Part shown: positions 9,396-22,786 of the stretch, piece by piece | How positions within the stretch are numbered: position 1 is the stretch's first letter | Layout: each line of letters starts with the position of its first letter | Assembly (NCBI RefSeq): GCF_014839805.1 | Contig: NC_051120.1 | Span: forward strand, 2,790,001-2,854,000 | Length of the DNA: 64,000 nt | Origin: Manduca sexta | Lineage: Eukaryota; Arthropoda; Insecta; Lepidoptera; Sphingidae | Direction of reading: 5' to 3' | The notes under the pieces: model-generated | Told to the model about the DNA's origin: nothing | Seen by the model: the letters and a program-made list of their open reading frames with translations, nothing else | The model's database searches: none | Program-made: the position numbers and the translations under genes

Positions 9396-12041
9396 TTAAA
9401 AAAATAATTGCGAGCAACCAAAAAAGTCAATTTTCGAGCAACCATCACGTCGTTTAAGTTTATTCATCGAACAACGTGTACCACGGTGATCACGCCCTAT
9501 ACGTTATACGTCGCCTTGACAGCGTTGTAAGATTACACTAATTTAACCCACCGCCGAGATGTTTTGCTAACTTAACCGCAACGTGAACTTCGATTAACCT
9601 TGGCGTGGCACGTTAAAATTCTCTTAAGCTTGAGTTAACAACGTATTGCATTTAGGAATTTACGTTATGTTTGTTGAGGTTTCTTTTAATGTTTTTTTCG
9701 GCAAGTTGATGATTGAACATTACTTAATAATAAACAAAGTAGAACATTACTCAATATGATATTTAAAATATGAACAACAATAACAACTTACAATTTAGTA
9801 ATGAAATACACAAAATGCTGGTGACTATCCATATAGGTGTACTTTAAAATACCAACTTGAAGATATGAATTAAAAAAATAAGACTACTGCTATACGCAGT
9901 CAAAGAATCGTCTAGTTTTGCGTATAAACATTCATGGAATAATCTATTAGTGTAAAGGAAAATTTTATTACAATCTAGTTATTCGTGTTTATAAAAGATC
10001 TAAATATCTTTCGTATTTGCAAAGTAGAATATAATCTAAGAGACTTTAGCTAACAGCATAAATGAGGTCCGATCAAAACGCTTACAAAAAGTCCACGACA
10101 GAAAAATATTCCCACAATTTTGCAAAAATAAATTTCCCGGCCGGCGTTTTGTGAGCAAATAACAAACATGCATTTTGCGCTGCATTAACAGAGATATCAA
10201 GGCATTAATCGTTCAAAAACAACGCAACGTTCAAGGCATCGGTCGGCAATGTGCGCAAGCGCAGCGCACGCCGCACGCACCGCAATTACGTAACATAAAT
10301 TCAAAGTTGGAACGTGCCGTGATCGATGGACCACTGCGTTCGGATACACAACAAAACCATGTCCACTTGTTACACTTATGATTTATTACCTAACGTACCA
10401 TTATTTAGATTGCTTTGTCAATTTCAGAAGCGTATCTCGCATTTTATTACCCACTGAAATATTTTAGATTGAATATATTAAAAGGTATAACACAGAAACC
10501 GTTTTACCCACCCGGTAGAACATAAAATAGATAAGGTTTTATAACAATAAAAAGAAATAAACGCGCCGAGAACTCTAATACATCCGATTAAACGACCATA
10601 AAGCCCAGATTAAAACATAAAACCTTCATGCTGTCAACACAGAATTTAACCTTTCACTGGATGACATAAACATAAAAGGAAATAAAATTTGAGAAAAAAA
10701 GAACAACACCAAAGAGGCGCATTAAGAATTGAGATAAGAGAGATGGACGAGCACTCAACGGCGCGCGGCCAACTTTATTATTTATTGACACTTAAAATAA
10801 TTACCTGCCGGTTGGCCCGTGCCGAATGTGTTCGCTCCGTTTAGAGTGTCGAAGACCCCACCGTATCAATCTCATTGCTTACAGCTCGAACCGCGTCCAC
10901 TGACAGCTCGGACCTCGACACTTACGAAATGCTAGACATTAGCAAACTCCAAACAACTTTATCAAATAGCATAGACAATATATTGTTATTTTTATTAGCA
11001 TCGTTAAAACGCGAGATTTATTGAGTGTTAATGTTGAATTTTTCCTTCTAAACCGATTATCAATTCTCGGAAGCGAGACATCGTATGCAAATGACATCGG
11101 CGAATCGATAAATCGTCACAAGTGCCAAATTGTTTCCATTTGATGCGCGTTTATCAGCGAGGCATGTACGCTGTCGCCACGGCTGTCGTCTGGTGATACA
11201 GCGAGATTTAGACATTCATCCCAAACTGGTATAAACGAGAAATAAAAGGGATGAGATAATCGTAAAACGCGTCGCGGGTTGTCGGTAGCCGAACGAATGT
11301 GCCTGATATGCGTAGGTATGCGGGTGTTTCAACCGTCGAGATGGTTTGATATGAAAATGTACGTCTCAAATCAGCTTTGAAGATTGCGTACAATTTGAAT
11401 TGTCGAGTATTATAAGTGGCGTTGGCAAGCTCTAGTTGTCGAGGATTACCTAAACGATTTAAACGGCATTCTCAGAAGTTTGAATTTAGAATTCTAGCAG
11501 CTTTGTTGATATTTTGAATATCTGTAGTACCTACTATTTTTCTATTTGTTTTATTTTAAAATACAGATGATGTTGCTGCTTTCAAGGGAATTGATAGAGA
11601 ATTACAGATATTTGAGGTATCTGCAACATACCTGCGCATCAAATCAGGAAAGATGATTTCACATGGTTATAACAGCGGTATGGTACTACATAGCCGAGCC
11701 AATCTAATTGCGCTGTTTCCAATATTGGAGATGACGAAGCTCTTTCAACACAGTAACATCCTCACGAAATATGAAAGATAGCAACAGGCAAAGCTTTCCT
11801 TAGCTTTAATGTTTACACATTTTGTTCATCGAATCGCCAGTTGATCAGTTAATATTTACCACAAACTATTTCAACACCCACTCAAAGCTTTAAAATATTA
11901 CCTACAAACTACAATTAAAATACTAATGTACTTAGGTGAACTATTGATCACTCAAAATCCTGCTAAACGACCATTTAGCATGTTATTAGGGACAAAACGA
12001 CCGGATTAGACGCCGCCGCGGGGCACAGGACCATCGATCTG
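9396..12041. other. Intronic sequence without recognisable features
   Basis: About 2.6 kb of AT-rich DNA. A short CpG-rich patch at 10230-10330 (GCGCAAGCGCAGCGCACGCC) is unassigned. No gene or repeat seen. Confidence 0.45.
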
Positions 12042-12074
12042 GCAACGAATCGATTAAAATCGATTTAATCGTTG
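12042..12074. repeat. ATCGAT-rich palindrome
   Basis: GCAACGA and CGATTAAA are mirrored by TTTAATCGTTGC, giving an imperfect inverted repeat centred on ATCGA, with one 5-base insertion in the left arm. Confidence 0.7.
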
Positions 12075-12345
12075 CGTAATCGATATGTATCGTAAATCAA
12101 TCGGTCCATTACGCCGCCATCCGCGTCTGTCAATAACCAGACCGAATGAATCACGCGCCAGCTTCGTATTGCTTTCCTTCTGTGTTTGCTGACGACGTCC
12201 AGGGTATGTTGACGTAATGCGATTTTTTTTAAATAATCTGTTAGGTATACTGGAGTGTTGCACTTAGCGCTAACAATATCCTAGAGTTTACTTTACTGTT
12301 ACATTTATACTATAGGTAAGGTGGATTTTTTGTTGGTTTCTCTTT

Positions 12346-12512
12346 TCAGCTGCTCCTGGAGCTTAGAATTTGTGACAGATGTGGCGATACGCTCGCTCCC
12401 TAATCTCTATCACAACATGGGTCGGAATACACACGGCGGAAAGTGAGTGCAACAGTTGCGCTTCTGCCTACCCAATCAGTGATAAAAGGCACCCGTGTAT
12501 GTGTGGTGAAAA
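12346..12512 (+). mobile_element. Family A SINE, headless fragment
   Basis: Starts CAGCTGCTCCTGGAGC, aligning to the CTGCTCAGT...CCGGAGTCTGG part of the family, and includes GGCGATACGCTCGCTCC and ACATGGGTCGGAATACACAC. The tRNA head and the TG tail are missing. Confidence 0.7.
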
Positions 12513-13483
12513 AGAAAACCTGTGAGCCCTAGTAAATGCCGTTCAAAATAAGCATACAATATCATAAGCATTATCAACGCTTTGATTTTAATAATGTATC
12601 AGGCTTATTTCTTGATGGTCCAAGTCGTATTGAACTGTTAATGTCACAAGAAATAGCTAGATCTACAAAGATGTTAGAGATACAAAATCATTTTAAAATT
12701 GTACACTGAGGAACACATTTAGGTAGAAGGGATGAAATCCCATCTTATAGCGTGTTTTGCGATAATGGAGTTTGGCGGCTGCAGTGTCGGTCAGCAGCGG
12801 CCGTGGAGCTTTTATAACAGCGTACATAAATTACTCAAACTAGATCATTCCAACGCCCGTCTTAGCAAACGCTGACACCACTCTAATTAAGGAACTGGGG
12901 GACTGATATTGGATAATCCCAATTGATTCAATGCCCGCTTCTGATTTTTAATGTTCCCTAGCAGCATCCGCGTAGAGTGGTAAGACCTATGAGCCTTAAT
13001 TAGCCGTTTTCTGGTACTACAGGAAAGTCTTCCTGATCAGTATCGATACAGCAATATGCTACCTTTATTACATGGTCCGTGATAGCTGGAGATGTGTTAC
13101 ATATCTGCCTACCCCGAGTGTAGCGTGATGCTATGAACGATGTTATTTCACGCGTCCTTTGTACTGATTATCCAGGTGGCTACCGGTTGCATTCCGCGCG
13201 CGTCTACGCATCGATCTGACCGTTTTTTGGTTCTTGTCCCTTTATGGTCTGCCCATTCAAGTTTGAAGGGTGCAGTTGTGTTGTGCCATGAATTCTGTGA
13301 TGGAATTTCACTTAGAACGGCCTTTGTTATTTTTATTGTATTCTCATAATCGTTTTTTTTTAAGTATATACAATTTGCCCATTGAGTTTGTGGCAAGTAA
13401 CACTGCTGTCGTATCCTTACGTATTGATAATTCAATAAACTCAATAATACCCTGAAATTATGATAAATTATAATTAATAAATT
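12513..13483. other. Intronic sequence, nothing recognised
   Basis: Overlapping open frames on both strands at 13140-13519 look accidental; the minus one runs into the SINE. Confidence 0.4.
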
Positions 13484-13753
13484 AAGTTTGTTGACTGCCT
13501 CGGTGGCGTAGTACTGCATGCGCGGTACGGCAGCGCTCTGAGGTCCTGAGTTTGAATCCTGAGTCGGGCAGGGATATTTGAGTTTTCTGCTCAGTACCAG
13601 CCCGGAGTCTGGAATTTGTGCCCAATATGGAGATAGGCTCGCCTCTTATCGCATCATGGGGCGGAATACACTTGGCGAAATGTGGGTGCCCTGGTTGCTC
13701 TTGTGCATACCCCTTCGGGGATAAATGCGTGATGAGTGTTTTGAAGTTTGTTG
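13484..13753 (+). mobile_element. Full-length family A SINE with 10-bp target-site duplication
   Basis: The body (13494-13743) runs from ACTGCCTCGGTGGCGTAG to CCCCTTCGGGGATAAATGCG. It is flanked by the direct repeat AAGTTTGTTG at 13484-13493 and 13744-13753, showing insertion by target-primed retrotransposition. It has only a short TG tail. Box B is TTTGAATCC-like and slightly decayed. Confidence 0.93.
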
Positions 13754-15817
13754 CGTAATACAGGGCATCCCCACCTTCCCACTCGTATTCTATTCTGTGA
13801 GATCGAACCAAGATATTTTTAAAAATGTTACAGAAAAATTTTACTTAATTTAATGAACAATGCACTGACACTACCTGCTCCTGATAGTCGTTTTGAAAAA
13901 ACTTAAGAGTTTTGAGAATCAAACCCACAAACTTTCAGCCGTAGACCAAACTGGCCTAGAAATTGATTTACGTACTAAACTACTAACTAAATATAACATG
14001 ACCCGGTATTTAATGGCTGTCATTATGATGCCCCAGGCCCGTATCTAGGATATCCAAGGCGAAGTCTACACTGCACACAGAACTTAGTAATGCAACGCCC
14101 TATGCGACCGCCGCCGGCGCTACTGACTCAACATTCCAGGCTTGACAGAGCCGCGATTACAGGGTTGTCACGTTTACAGTATTTACAATAATAATTTAAA
14201 TGAAAAAGACAAAATGTTTAAATATTTAAACTCACACGAGGTTACTGACATGTGGGATGTGGACTCTGCTATTATTGTCCTGATTATCGTTTCTGTCCGG
14301 ATGCTCTCAATTTGGTGTGTATCAGATCAGATGCAGAAGACAGTATTGCTGAATGTAGTACGCATTGTGAAGAGATTCCTTACTTTGAATCTTTAACTAC
14401 CAGTGGCTTGGAGCTTGAGCCTTGTCATAAAACACCACAAACATTAGGGTAGGAAAAAGCCACATCTTTAGCAGCTATTTTTAGTCATTTAATTAATTCC
14501 AACAAAATCTAGAGAATGTTCGCTATTTACGTAATTTTCAAAATAATTAAAACTATATTATTTTTTTACTACTTTACTTCATAGTATTTGTAATGATAAT
14601 TTCTAAATTATCTTGTAATTCTGACAACCCTAACAAAAATTTCGTTTTTGACGCTACTTACCGGCCAAATTACAACTTATGATGATTGGACAGTATTAAA
14701 ATCACCCACTTAACGTATCCTTTGATGTGTATGGCGCTTAAATGTTAACCTTTTTTAAAATCTCATCAACATTTTCAATGTATCCGGCTTTATTGTCGGA
14801 TGGGGAAGCCGATACTGTAATTAAAACACATTTTGTTACAAATATTAGGGTTACCCATTTTTTTTTTAAATAATATTTATTTGTCCAACCAACAGTTAAA
14901 AATAGTCATTTGAATGCCTGTATAAAAACGTTTAAGGTAATTTTATCCTCGATAAATATAAAGCGATAAACATAGACAGTATCTTCTTCATAAAGATCGG
15001 TATTGAATCAAAAATTGTATTAGACTTGGTCAAATTCAAATAAAAAAAAAGAAAAAGGTATTTAATACATTGAAAGAAAATGATTATTATAACGCATTAA
15101 TTAGTTAAATAATTTTTATTTAAATATCATAAATTAATTAAATTTTTCCGGACTTTAATAATTAGTATTCGTATATGTTATTAATTTATTTGTACACTTA
15201 TTACATATATAATAATGTAATAATTAACTAATGACTAGCTAATTTTATAGTATCGATTTTTCGTGACGGTGTGCGCGCGCATCGTGAAAATTAATTCTCA
15301 TAATTTTTCCCTAACGCGCCAAAACTTCAAAAAGATTAGTAGATTTTTAACTTACAATTAATAGCTTTTCAATTACTTAAATAATTTTTGAGTCCATTAA
15401 TCTAACTCAAGCTATTACAATATTTGCCGGTCAAATTGACGTTCGCAAATAAATCAAACAGCTATGGATATTAGGTATTATGACCTATTCTAGGTTACCT
15501 ATATTCCGAGGACCATGCAATACGTAATTGCATAAATTGTGATCACAATGCACAGTTCACAACAACGTGAAATTGTATTCAAATGTTAAAAGTACATTTC
15601 GACTAATGGGGGTCGGGGTGGTATGCAATTCGATTTCATATATAGAAACAGGTTTTTTATCGCAAGGGTTATGGCAGATGTCAATGACGTATTTGTTATT
15701 GTAAATTTATAAGATGTAGGGTGAAACGCGAAATATAGATTGGACTGTTTTCTGAAATATGGCGGTAGTGTTACAACTGTGAATTGAAAACGAATAAAAA
15801 ATGCAAATTATAGATTA
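13754..15817. other. Intronic sequence without recognisable features
   Basis: About 2 kb of AT-rich DNA. No repeat or coding signal that I recognise; two short overlapping plus frames near 14142-14452 show no family match. Confidence 0.45.
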
Positions 15818-16116
15818 CTAGCGACCCGCCCCGGCTTCGCACGGGTGCAATGCTGATACTAAATACACTACAGAAAAACTGTGAACCTTATATAAAAACA
15901 TAGCGGCCCGCTCTGGCTTCGCACGGGTATAACATAACAAAATAACAGTATTTCTCCACTATTTAATGGATATTATTATACATATAAACCTTCGTCTTGA
16001 ATCACTTTATCTATTAAAAATAACCGCATCAAAATCCGTTGCGTAGTTTTAAAGATTTAAGCATACAAAGGGATATAGCGACAGAGAAAGCGACTTTGTT
16101 TTATACTATGTAGAGA
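15818..16116 (-). mobile_element. Short Helitron with duplicated 3' terminus
   Basis: On the minus strand it starts TCTCTACATAGTATAAAAC (preceded by A) and ends CCGGGGCGGGTCGCTAG followed by T. This fits the Helitron rule of TC start, CTAG end and A/T target. A second version of the terminal block, CCGTGCGAAGCCAGAGCGGG with a damaged CTATG in place of CTAGT, lies about 80 bp inside at 15902-15928. It belongs to a different family from the Lep1-like copies. Confidence 0.8.
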
Positions 16117-17384
16117 TTAACACCAGTGGCGAAAGGTGAAATTTTTTCTAAAGGGAACTCGACACAACATATGAGTAATAATAGGCATAAATAGGGTCTC
16201 AAAATCGTTCTAATGATAATTAGATTCTACAAAAAGGGAAGCCGTCAGGAATTGGGTATTATGGACCCTGCACCACTAGACACAGGAAAATGGACCAATA
16301 ATCATTTTCCTTAAGCATACCAGAAACCACAAATTAAACTAAATTCGGCAAATATTAATTTGAAACATCGAGAGAACCATCTCGAATTTCAGTCGTGGTT
16401 GAAACGTCCTTACGCTTCGATAAGCAAGGGTTTGATTGATTTTAACGTTTTATAATTCATGTTTTTTGTACAGCAATTAGCCAATGTTTTGTACAAACAA
16501 ATCAGCTGTCATTTGTTTTATTACCATTTCAATCCGCTAAGACAACTAATTACTGTAATAATGCATTCCGAAATCTCATAGCCTTGATCTGCGTTTTGTT
16601 TGATAAGCGATCTATTAGGGCACGTTCATACCTATTAAAGTATATTCTATTAAACGTTTTGTTCCTTATGACGGTAAAAAGTAGCGCGAGACGCGGACAT
16701 CGGCCTTATAAAAAAAAACATTTTAAAATAAAAAGCCACAATCCACTAATAAAAATGTTATTCATTGTTACTGAGTCTATTACTCGGCACGTGTAAGTAT
16801 TTTTTTATCGAGTGTTTTTTCTATTAGAATCGTTTATGCGTAAACAGGAATGACTGGCGACTTCACATCTTTTATCTACTTTGTTAACATGTGGCCGCTG
16901 CTTAACAAAAAATAATTTAAGCCACACTTAACACTAACACTAATCGAAAACTCATTCAATTGGCACGCGTGTGCGGACCCCCCGTGAATCGATAATACGA
17001 TTATGCGTACCGTACAATCGTTTATTTATCGATTACCGAATCGATTTTAATAAACCCCTCACTTTCACTCGAGTGTGAATGTCGTACCTGGGTGACATTA
17101 TTAAATCTGTCTCAAAACGTAATCCCCGTCTGAGTATCGATTTTTAATCCTCTTCGATACGGTCATTTATTTTGAGTGCTTTGTATCGATTACTGGTCGT
17201 AAACATAATGTATTTAAATATTTTTTTTTAGAATATTACATATAGGTACTGCATAATTATTGAAGATGTGATAATATAAAATATTTGTTGAAAATTTGCT
17301 TCATATTAGGTTGACTATCTAATCTAAAATGTATTGGTATACATTTAGCATTACGATAAGTAAGTAAACAAAAGTATTAAGGAT
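16117..17384. other. Intronic sequence with an ATCGAT cluster
   Basis: Between 16985 and 17045 the motif ATCGAT occurs three times in about 60 bp, next to other CGAT words. Otherwise nothing is recognised. Confidence 0.4.
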
Positions 17385-17568
17385 AATTTTTTAATGTCAA
17401 ACTATTATTGACATTGTCTTCACATATTTCTTCTTCGTCTTCAAATTGTTTATGAAATAATATTCAAAATTAATTAACACAATGTAATGAAATGTGTAAT
17501 GTTAATAGAGTTTGAATATTATTTCATTGAAGACAATGTCGAAAATAGTTTGACAATAAAAAAATTTC
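17385..17568. mobile_element. Foldback or MITE-like element
   Basis: Most of its length is an inverted repeat. The outer arms carry AATGTCAAACTAT...GACATTGTCTTC and their complement GAAGACAATGTC...ATAGTTTGACA; the inner arms carry ATGAAATAATATTCAAA and TTTGAATATTATTTCAT. The left arm has an extra segment (CTTCTTCGTCTTC) that breaks the symmetry. No target duplication is clear. Confidence 0.75.
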
Positions 17569-17701
17569 TTCGCTGCGCTTCGATATATTTGCGCCAGTCC
17601 TTATATGTATTATTATAGTACGCACAAAACCATAAACTTTGGAATATCTTCTTAGTCCAGTAGTAAATTATAGTCAAATCGACGAATTAAAATTGAGTAG
17701 G

Positions 17702-18318
17702 CAGATTGTAGACACAAGACGGAACGTTAGTGTGTGATGACAACCGCCCTGTGGAATGGGGGCGTTTGGAGAATTCCACCACGGTATCCCCTGCCTGTCG
17801 TAAGAGGCGACTAATAGGGGCCACGAAGGGGGTCGTCGGCGGGCAGCAGGGGGCTGTTCGCCCTAGTGCATGTTTGTGCATTTTTTGCACATCTTTCGGT
17901 TGACCCCCGGGATGGACGGCAGTGTGCTGTTGGCCTTACATTGCCGTAGACGCCGAGGGCGTCCTTCGGTGCGCGGGGGCTTCTGAGCCCCCCCCCCCAT
18001 AGGAGACGGGCCGCAAGGCGGCACCGCGCAGGGGCGGCTGCGGTCGCAGACTAGACACTTCAACGTCAGAGGAAGCCCGCAGCCGTCCCTAATGCGCCGA
18101 AGAGGGCCACCGCGGAGTTTTAGCTGGTAGGCCGTGCATAGGTTAAGTTGTATATAGGGTTAGGGACTCGGCCCGGCGGTCGCCCGAAGGTCACCATCAA
18201 ATCCGGGCGGCTCAACGCCGGGCCGTAAGGCACGGTTACCCCAGCATAACCGCTCAGTCGCCCCCCACGAAGGCTGAGCGGTAGTAATAAGGACTTTCTC
18301 CGCGAAACTAAAAAGTGT
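17702..18318 (-). mobile_element. GC-rich LINE-like segment (family C), copy 1
   Basis: This 0.6-kb block is far richer in G+C than its surroundings and holds a run of eleven C at 17988-17998. On the minus strand it encodes APISRLLRQAGDTVVEFS, which closely resembles PISRILRQVGDAVAEF in the copy at 31.6-32.0 kb. At DNA level they share CACGGTATCCCCTGCCTGTC and nearby sequence. I take it to be the untranslated or 5' part of a non-LTR retrotransposon; the clade is uncertain. Open frames within it are not intact genes. Confidence 0.6.
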
Positions 18319-19250
18319 GATGACAAAAGCTCTACAGCTTCTAATTTTCTAAACTAGAGTGTAAGTTTAGCGTAGAATCGGCTAAATGACGATAGAGGGC
18401 GTTAACAAGCTTCAGAGTTTCTGTGAGCGCCCTAATCCCATTATCTCGTTTCTTTATAATAAATTTACTAAACTTCAGTGAGAAGTCTTTTAATAGCATA
18501 CTTCGAATAGAACATTGACTATTAGAATATTTTCTGGTGTTACGAGGCCATTACAGCCTTCCAAAAATTGCCATAGCGGACGGTATTTCACGTCCACACG
18601 GCGGGGTATTGGTAAAGTTTTCAACTAGCAATAATCGCACCTCGGATAAACCTCATTGGTTACGATATTGCCTCTGCGCAAAGTTAACATTTCGATGGCG
18701 ACCGAAACTACTAGTACTTTTGCCGTGCAGTAAACCATAGCGCGATGTAATTCTACTGTGGCGCCATCTATTGGTGAAGAAAAACACTAAAAAATGTAAA
18801 AAATATTTTTCTTTGTAATACTGAATTGTTATTCACGTTTATAATTTTTTTGAATGCAATAAAAGTGAAGCGATATTTATGTTTAAATTTAACCCTAATT
18901 TGGTATTCATCTAGCATTAGTATAGACTTTTCATATCTGGGTTCAAGTATTCTAATTTTATTTTATGGAGACTCTAAAAAATAGAGTTCCTCTAATATAG
19001 CATTTAAACAATTTTTAACGCGTGAATATACAAGCATTTTTATGGAAAAAAATATGATTATTCTATAAAAACATATACAGCGCCCCTAGCGGACTTTCGG
19101 AGTACTATTTTTCATTAACCTTATCTTCTTATCTAAAGCCGAGTTACATCATGCGTTCCATTACATTACAGCTATTACATTAATCGTTTAGATAAACTAG
19201 ACATAGAAAGGCCTTATGTACAAAGAGTAAAACAAATAACCACTGAAGCC
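18319..19250. other. Intronic sequence, nothing recognised
   Basis: No repeat family shared with other parts of the window and no coding signal. Confidence 0.4.
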
Positions 19251-19345
19251 CATTCTTTTTATAAATTTGAAACGTCATCTGGGGTTTTTTTTTTAATTTA
19301 AAAAAAAAGCCCCACAGATGACGTTTCAAATTTATAAAAAGAATG
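19251..19345. repeat. Near-perfect 95-bp hairpin
   Basis: The left arm begins CATTCTTTTTATAAATTTGA at 19251 and the right arm ends with its exact complement at 19345. The arms span about 43 bp each, broken only near the A/T-rich loop (CATCTGGGG against CCCCACAGATG). It could be a tiny MITE. A small-RNA precursor is possible but not supported by anything else. Confidence 0.85.
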
Positions 19346-19500
19346 TTTTCCCACAATACTGAACTTCGACCGTCCGAGCGCGAAATGACACGCACAATTC
19401 CCAGATGAATGGGGTGTTTCTGGATCACGAGCTCATTGTGAGGGTTTTTGTGAGGTCGTGACGCCTTCCGTGTCGGAGGTCGGATGATCCATCCAGTGTC

Positions 19501-19770
19501 CATTATATCACGACTTTATATCGTTCAGTATACCACGACATTACAGCGTTCAGTATATCACATTATAGTGTTCAGTATACCACAACATTATAGTGTTCAG
19601 TATACCACAACATTACAGTGTTCAATATACCACGACATTATAGTGTTCAGTATACTACGCCAATATAGTGTTTAGTACACCACATTATAGTGTTCAGTAT
19701 ACGACGACATTATAGTGTTTAGTATACGACGACATTACAGTGCTCAGTATACCACGTGTGTTCAGTATAA
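19501..19770. repeat. 25-bp minisatellite, about eleven units
   Basis: The unit is close to ACATTATAGTGTTCAGTATACCACG (TATACCACAACATTATAGTG is a typical stretch). About eleven diverged units are visible; some are 22 bp or shorter. No known element is recognised at its edges. Confidence 0.9.
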
Positions 19771-22016
19771 ACAATGATCATAATTTTTTTATTAGTGTTT
19801 TCTCTTGGACGCTTGAACTTTGCGAGATTAATGTCTCTTACTAGTAATTATAGGGGTAAAATTTGAGACATTCTTTGACTCATATATTAGGTCGAGTTAT
19901 TAAATTAGGATGCTTCGAGGTTTACATGAGCCAATACGAAATTATTTAAGTACGTCCGTAACTGTAATTTAATATTACGGAGAGTTTGAATAGACAAGGT
20001 AGAACGGTATTATTATAAGTATGAAAACACGAAACAATTATAATACTAGGGAAGCAACGGCCCAAAACTAAAACGGAAGACAGTTGCGTAAAAACTTATA
20101 TAAAACTGATGTAATGGAGACAGGGCAGGTCATCGGGCATCACATCGTGACCTGATACCGAGCGTCGGTCACGCAGCCTCCGCTACCAGCTCCTGAATGA
20201 AACAGTTACCACAAAAAACTAATACAAAAACATTTGATCCTTACAAAAATCGCCGTGGAAACTGTTCAGTTTAGTTAAGCGTGCAATCACGATACTCGTA
20301 CTGTAATTCTAGACACCGAACAAATCTATTGTTTGTATTGTTTTTTGGAAAACGTCGGTTTTGTTGTTTAGTTTGGAAAGTTTATAAATATCACGAAATT
20401 TGATTGTTTAGGGTTGTATAAACGGGATTGTGCGCAGATGAATTGATCAGTAAAACCGGACCGGACTCATATTTAATTGTTATTTATTTAATGTAATTTT
20501 AATCGATTTTTAATATTCTATAGAGTCTAGACCAACTCTTAAATGCAGTTATTATAAACAAGATTTCCGCAATATTTAATGCCACACAAAATACGTTTAA
20601 TTCTTTATCTTAAAGCCAACGATTATAATTTATAACCGGCCAGTAGTTAAAAACTTTTGTTTATCGATTATCGATTCTCCAAAATCGGTCAGCGTAAATC
20701 AATTTAATACTGGCCGATAGAAACAAAAGTTCATTTACTATGACAATGGTAATCGTCGTTAGATAAGCCGCAGATGATAATCTTGGTGGTTGAGCGCAAT
20801 CGGTGTCCCAACGGACGGTAATATCATTAATTTGTGAGCTCGGGGCACCGGCAGAGACAATGGCTAGCAAATGAACCAATTTTATTGATTAGGCAATCGA
20901 TTTTTGCGGAACTTCTTTGTTCTGAATTGTTTGCAGTTTGCGTGGAATTGATTTTGGAGGTTTCAGTAATTGGTATTGAATTATCTTTTTGTAAGATTTT
21001 CATTACTCATAATGAAATTTTGAGGGCGGTCGGAAGATTGAAAACACTAAAGTACCAAGATCTTTAATAGTTTCGATTATATGTATCAAAATATATAGCC
21101 TCAACGCCACCCAGTATCCAAACATACCTACAGTAATACAACGGAAACACACGTACAACATTAAATATATTTCTTCTACTAAAATATTGGAGTATCATGA
21201 TCTGAGGGATACTAAAAATCTCGAACAAAAATACTAATTTAAAAATGAAACCACAGCTGTCACATGGCCTGACTTTTGAACAATACCACGTCAAACACGA
21301 AAGCTTATGACAGCTGGCATATCTAGCCAGCATGGTTGTTCCGCATTGTCACTCCTTTGTCAAAATTTGGTGCATTAATTTCGCATGTAACTATTTAGAT
21401 TAGATCGCGGCGGCGCTGTGCCGGCTATCCTTATGCAACTGCGCACACGCATGACTTGACTGTCACAGCAACACATTTCAATTACAGATACGAGCTTTAT
21501 CCGACCGATAGCGCTATCATTTGGGGCGTAATGTGTGAGCTTTAGCGGTGGGAAAGGATGTAGATGACTAATTACAGCCTTGTTGCCCTACAGTCCCTAT
21601 TTTTATGGGTCAATCATGAAGTATAAAACATCCATCACTGTGTTTAGATTTTTTATATTGTAATGTATTTAGTTTCGGTTTCAGAGTTTTTGGCGAAGTC
21701 CGTCCCATAAAGCTGCAATGTCGACGAAACGTCAGGAGAACTTTCAAATACAAAAACTGCGATAAAATCACTCGTTTTATCATAATGTTTAACATTCCCG
21801 TAAACGTTAGCAATCATTATAGACTTTTTAATTAATTGAGACAACAGCTCGTATGAAGTTCTTGTTATTTCATCGATTTTTATGTCCAATGCAGTATGCA
21901 AACAACAATTGACAGCAGTTTTCCAATGGGTGTTTAAAATATTTTGATTTTTGTAATTATTAATTCTGATCAAGCTAATACTAATCCTTTTACTTGTTTC
22001 GTTATTGAGATTCTCT
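19771..22016. other. Intronic sequence without recognisable features
   Basis: About 2.2 kb of AT-rich DNA. Several overlapping open frames on opposite strands near 20.7-21.3 and 21.6-22.0 kb look accidental. Confidence 0.4.
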
Positions 22017-22115
22017 TTTGGAACCGGATATACACAAGCTGATCCCGGAACGAGACACACATGTTTACGCTGGTCGCTACCCGTGCGAATATAAAATATA
22101 TCCTACCACCAGCAA
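22017..22115 (-). mobile_element. Dispersed repeat family B, 5' fragment
   Basis: The plus strand reads TTGGAACCGGATATACACAA, then GCTGATCC, CTGGTCGCTACCCGTGCG and ATATAAAATATATCCTACCA, matching 61863-61983 almost block for block. Confidence 0.75.
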
Positions 22116-22786
22116 TTACTTGCCATTAAACATATTTCTATATCAAACACCAAAGCTCAATAGGACATACGTAAGTAAGTTACGCCATCTGTCAAAGCCC
22201 AAGTGTTTCTTACAAATTGTGGCACACACAGAATATAAGAGACAATGGGTACCGGGCGGTTAGTAGATCGGGGTCAGGGCGGGTCACGAACTGACGAACC
22301 AGTTTTGGGGTCACAAGCTACCTATGAGCTTCGGGCTCCACTAACTAGGGTTACTTATTCACATTCTTGGACCGTGTTTAACAGCTATTATGCGCCATAC
22401 CAGTTTTCAAGTAAACAGCAACGTATTTTATGATATTAAAGTTAATAATATTCTTTCAACCGTAGGCCGCAGTATAATGGTTATAAAATATATTCTTATA
22501 CAGGGTAATTTTGACATTGCGTTAATAAAACGTCCTGTCTTCACCTCTGCGAACATTGTGCCAAAAATATTTCATGTATAATGAATATTTTTACCAAAAA
22601 CCTCTGTTTACTTTTTTGATAGTTTTGTAGTTTAGTGCGAATGTGGCGTGGGCGTGGGTGTATTTCCAATTGAGAGTATGAAATTGCAGCTGCGACGAAT
22701 TATTTTAGAATATAAGTCAGGCATTAGGCGGGTGATATAAAACTTTTTATTTTACATTTAAGATTCGAGTAACTTATTGTAGTATT
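22116..22786. other. Intronic sequence, nothing recognised
   Basis: No repeat or coding signal that I recognise. Confidence 0.4.

Noticed and set aside
13148..13811. Overlapping minus-strand open frames of 109 and 123 codons
   Set aside because: They cross the family A SINE and its flanks; the apparent protein sequence is antisense to the tRNA-derived head.
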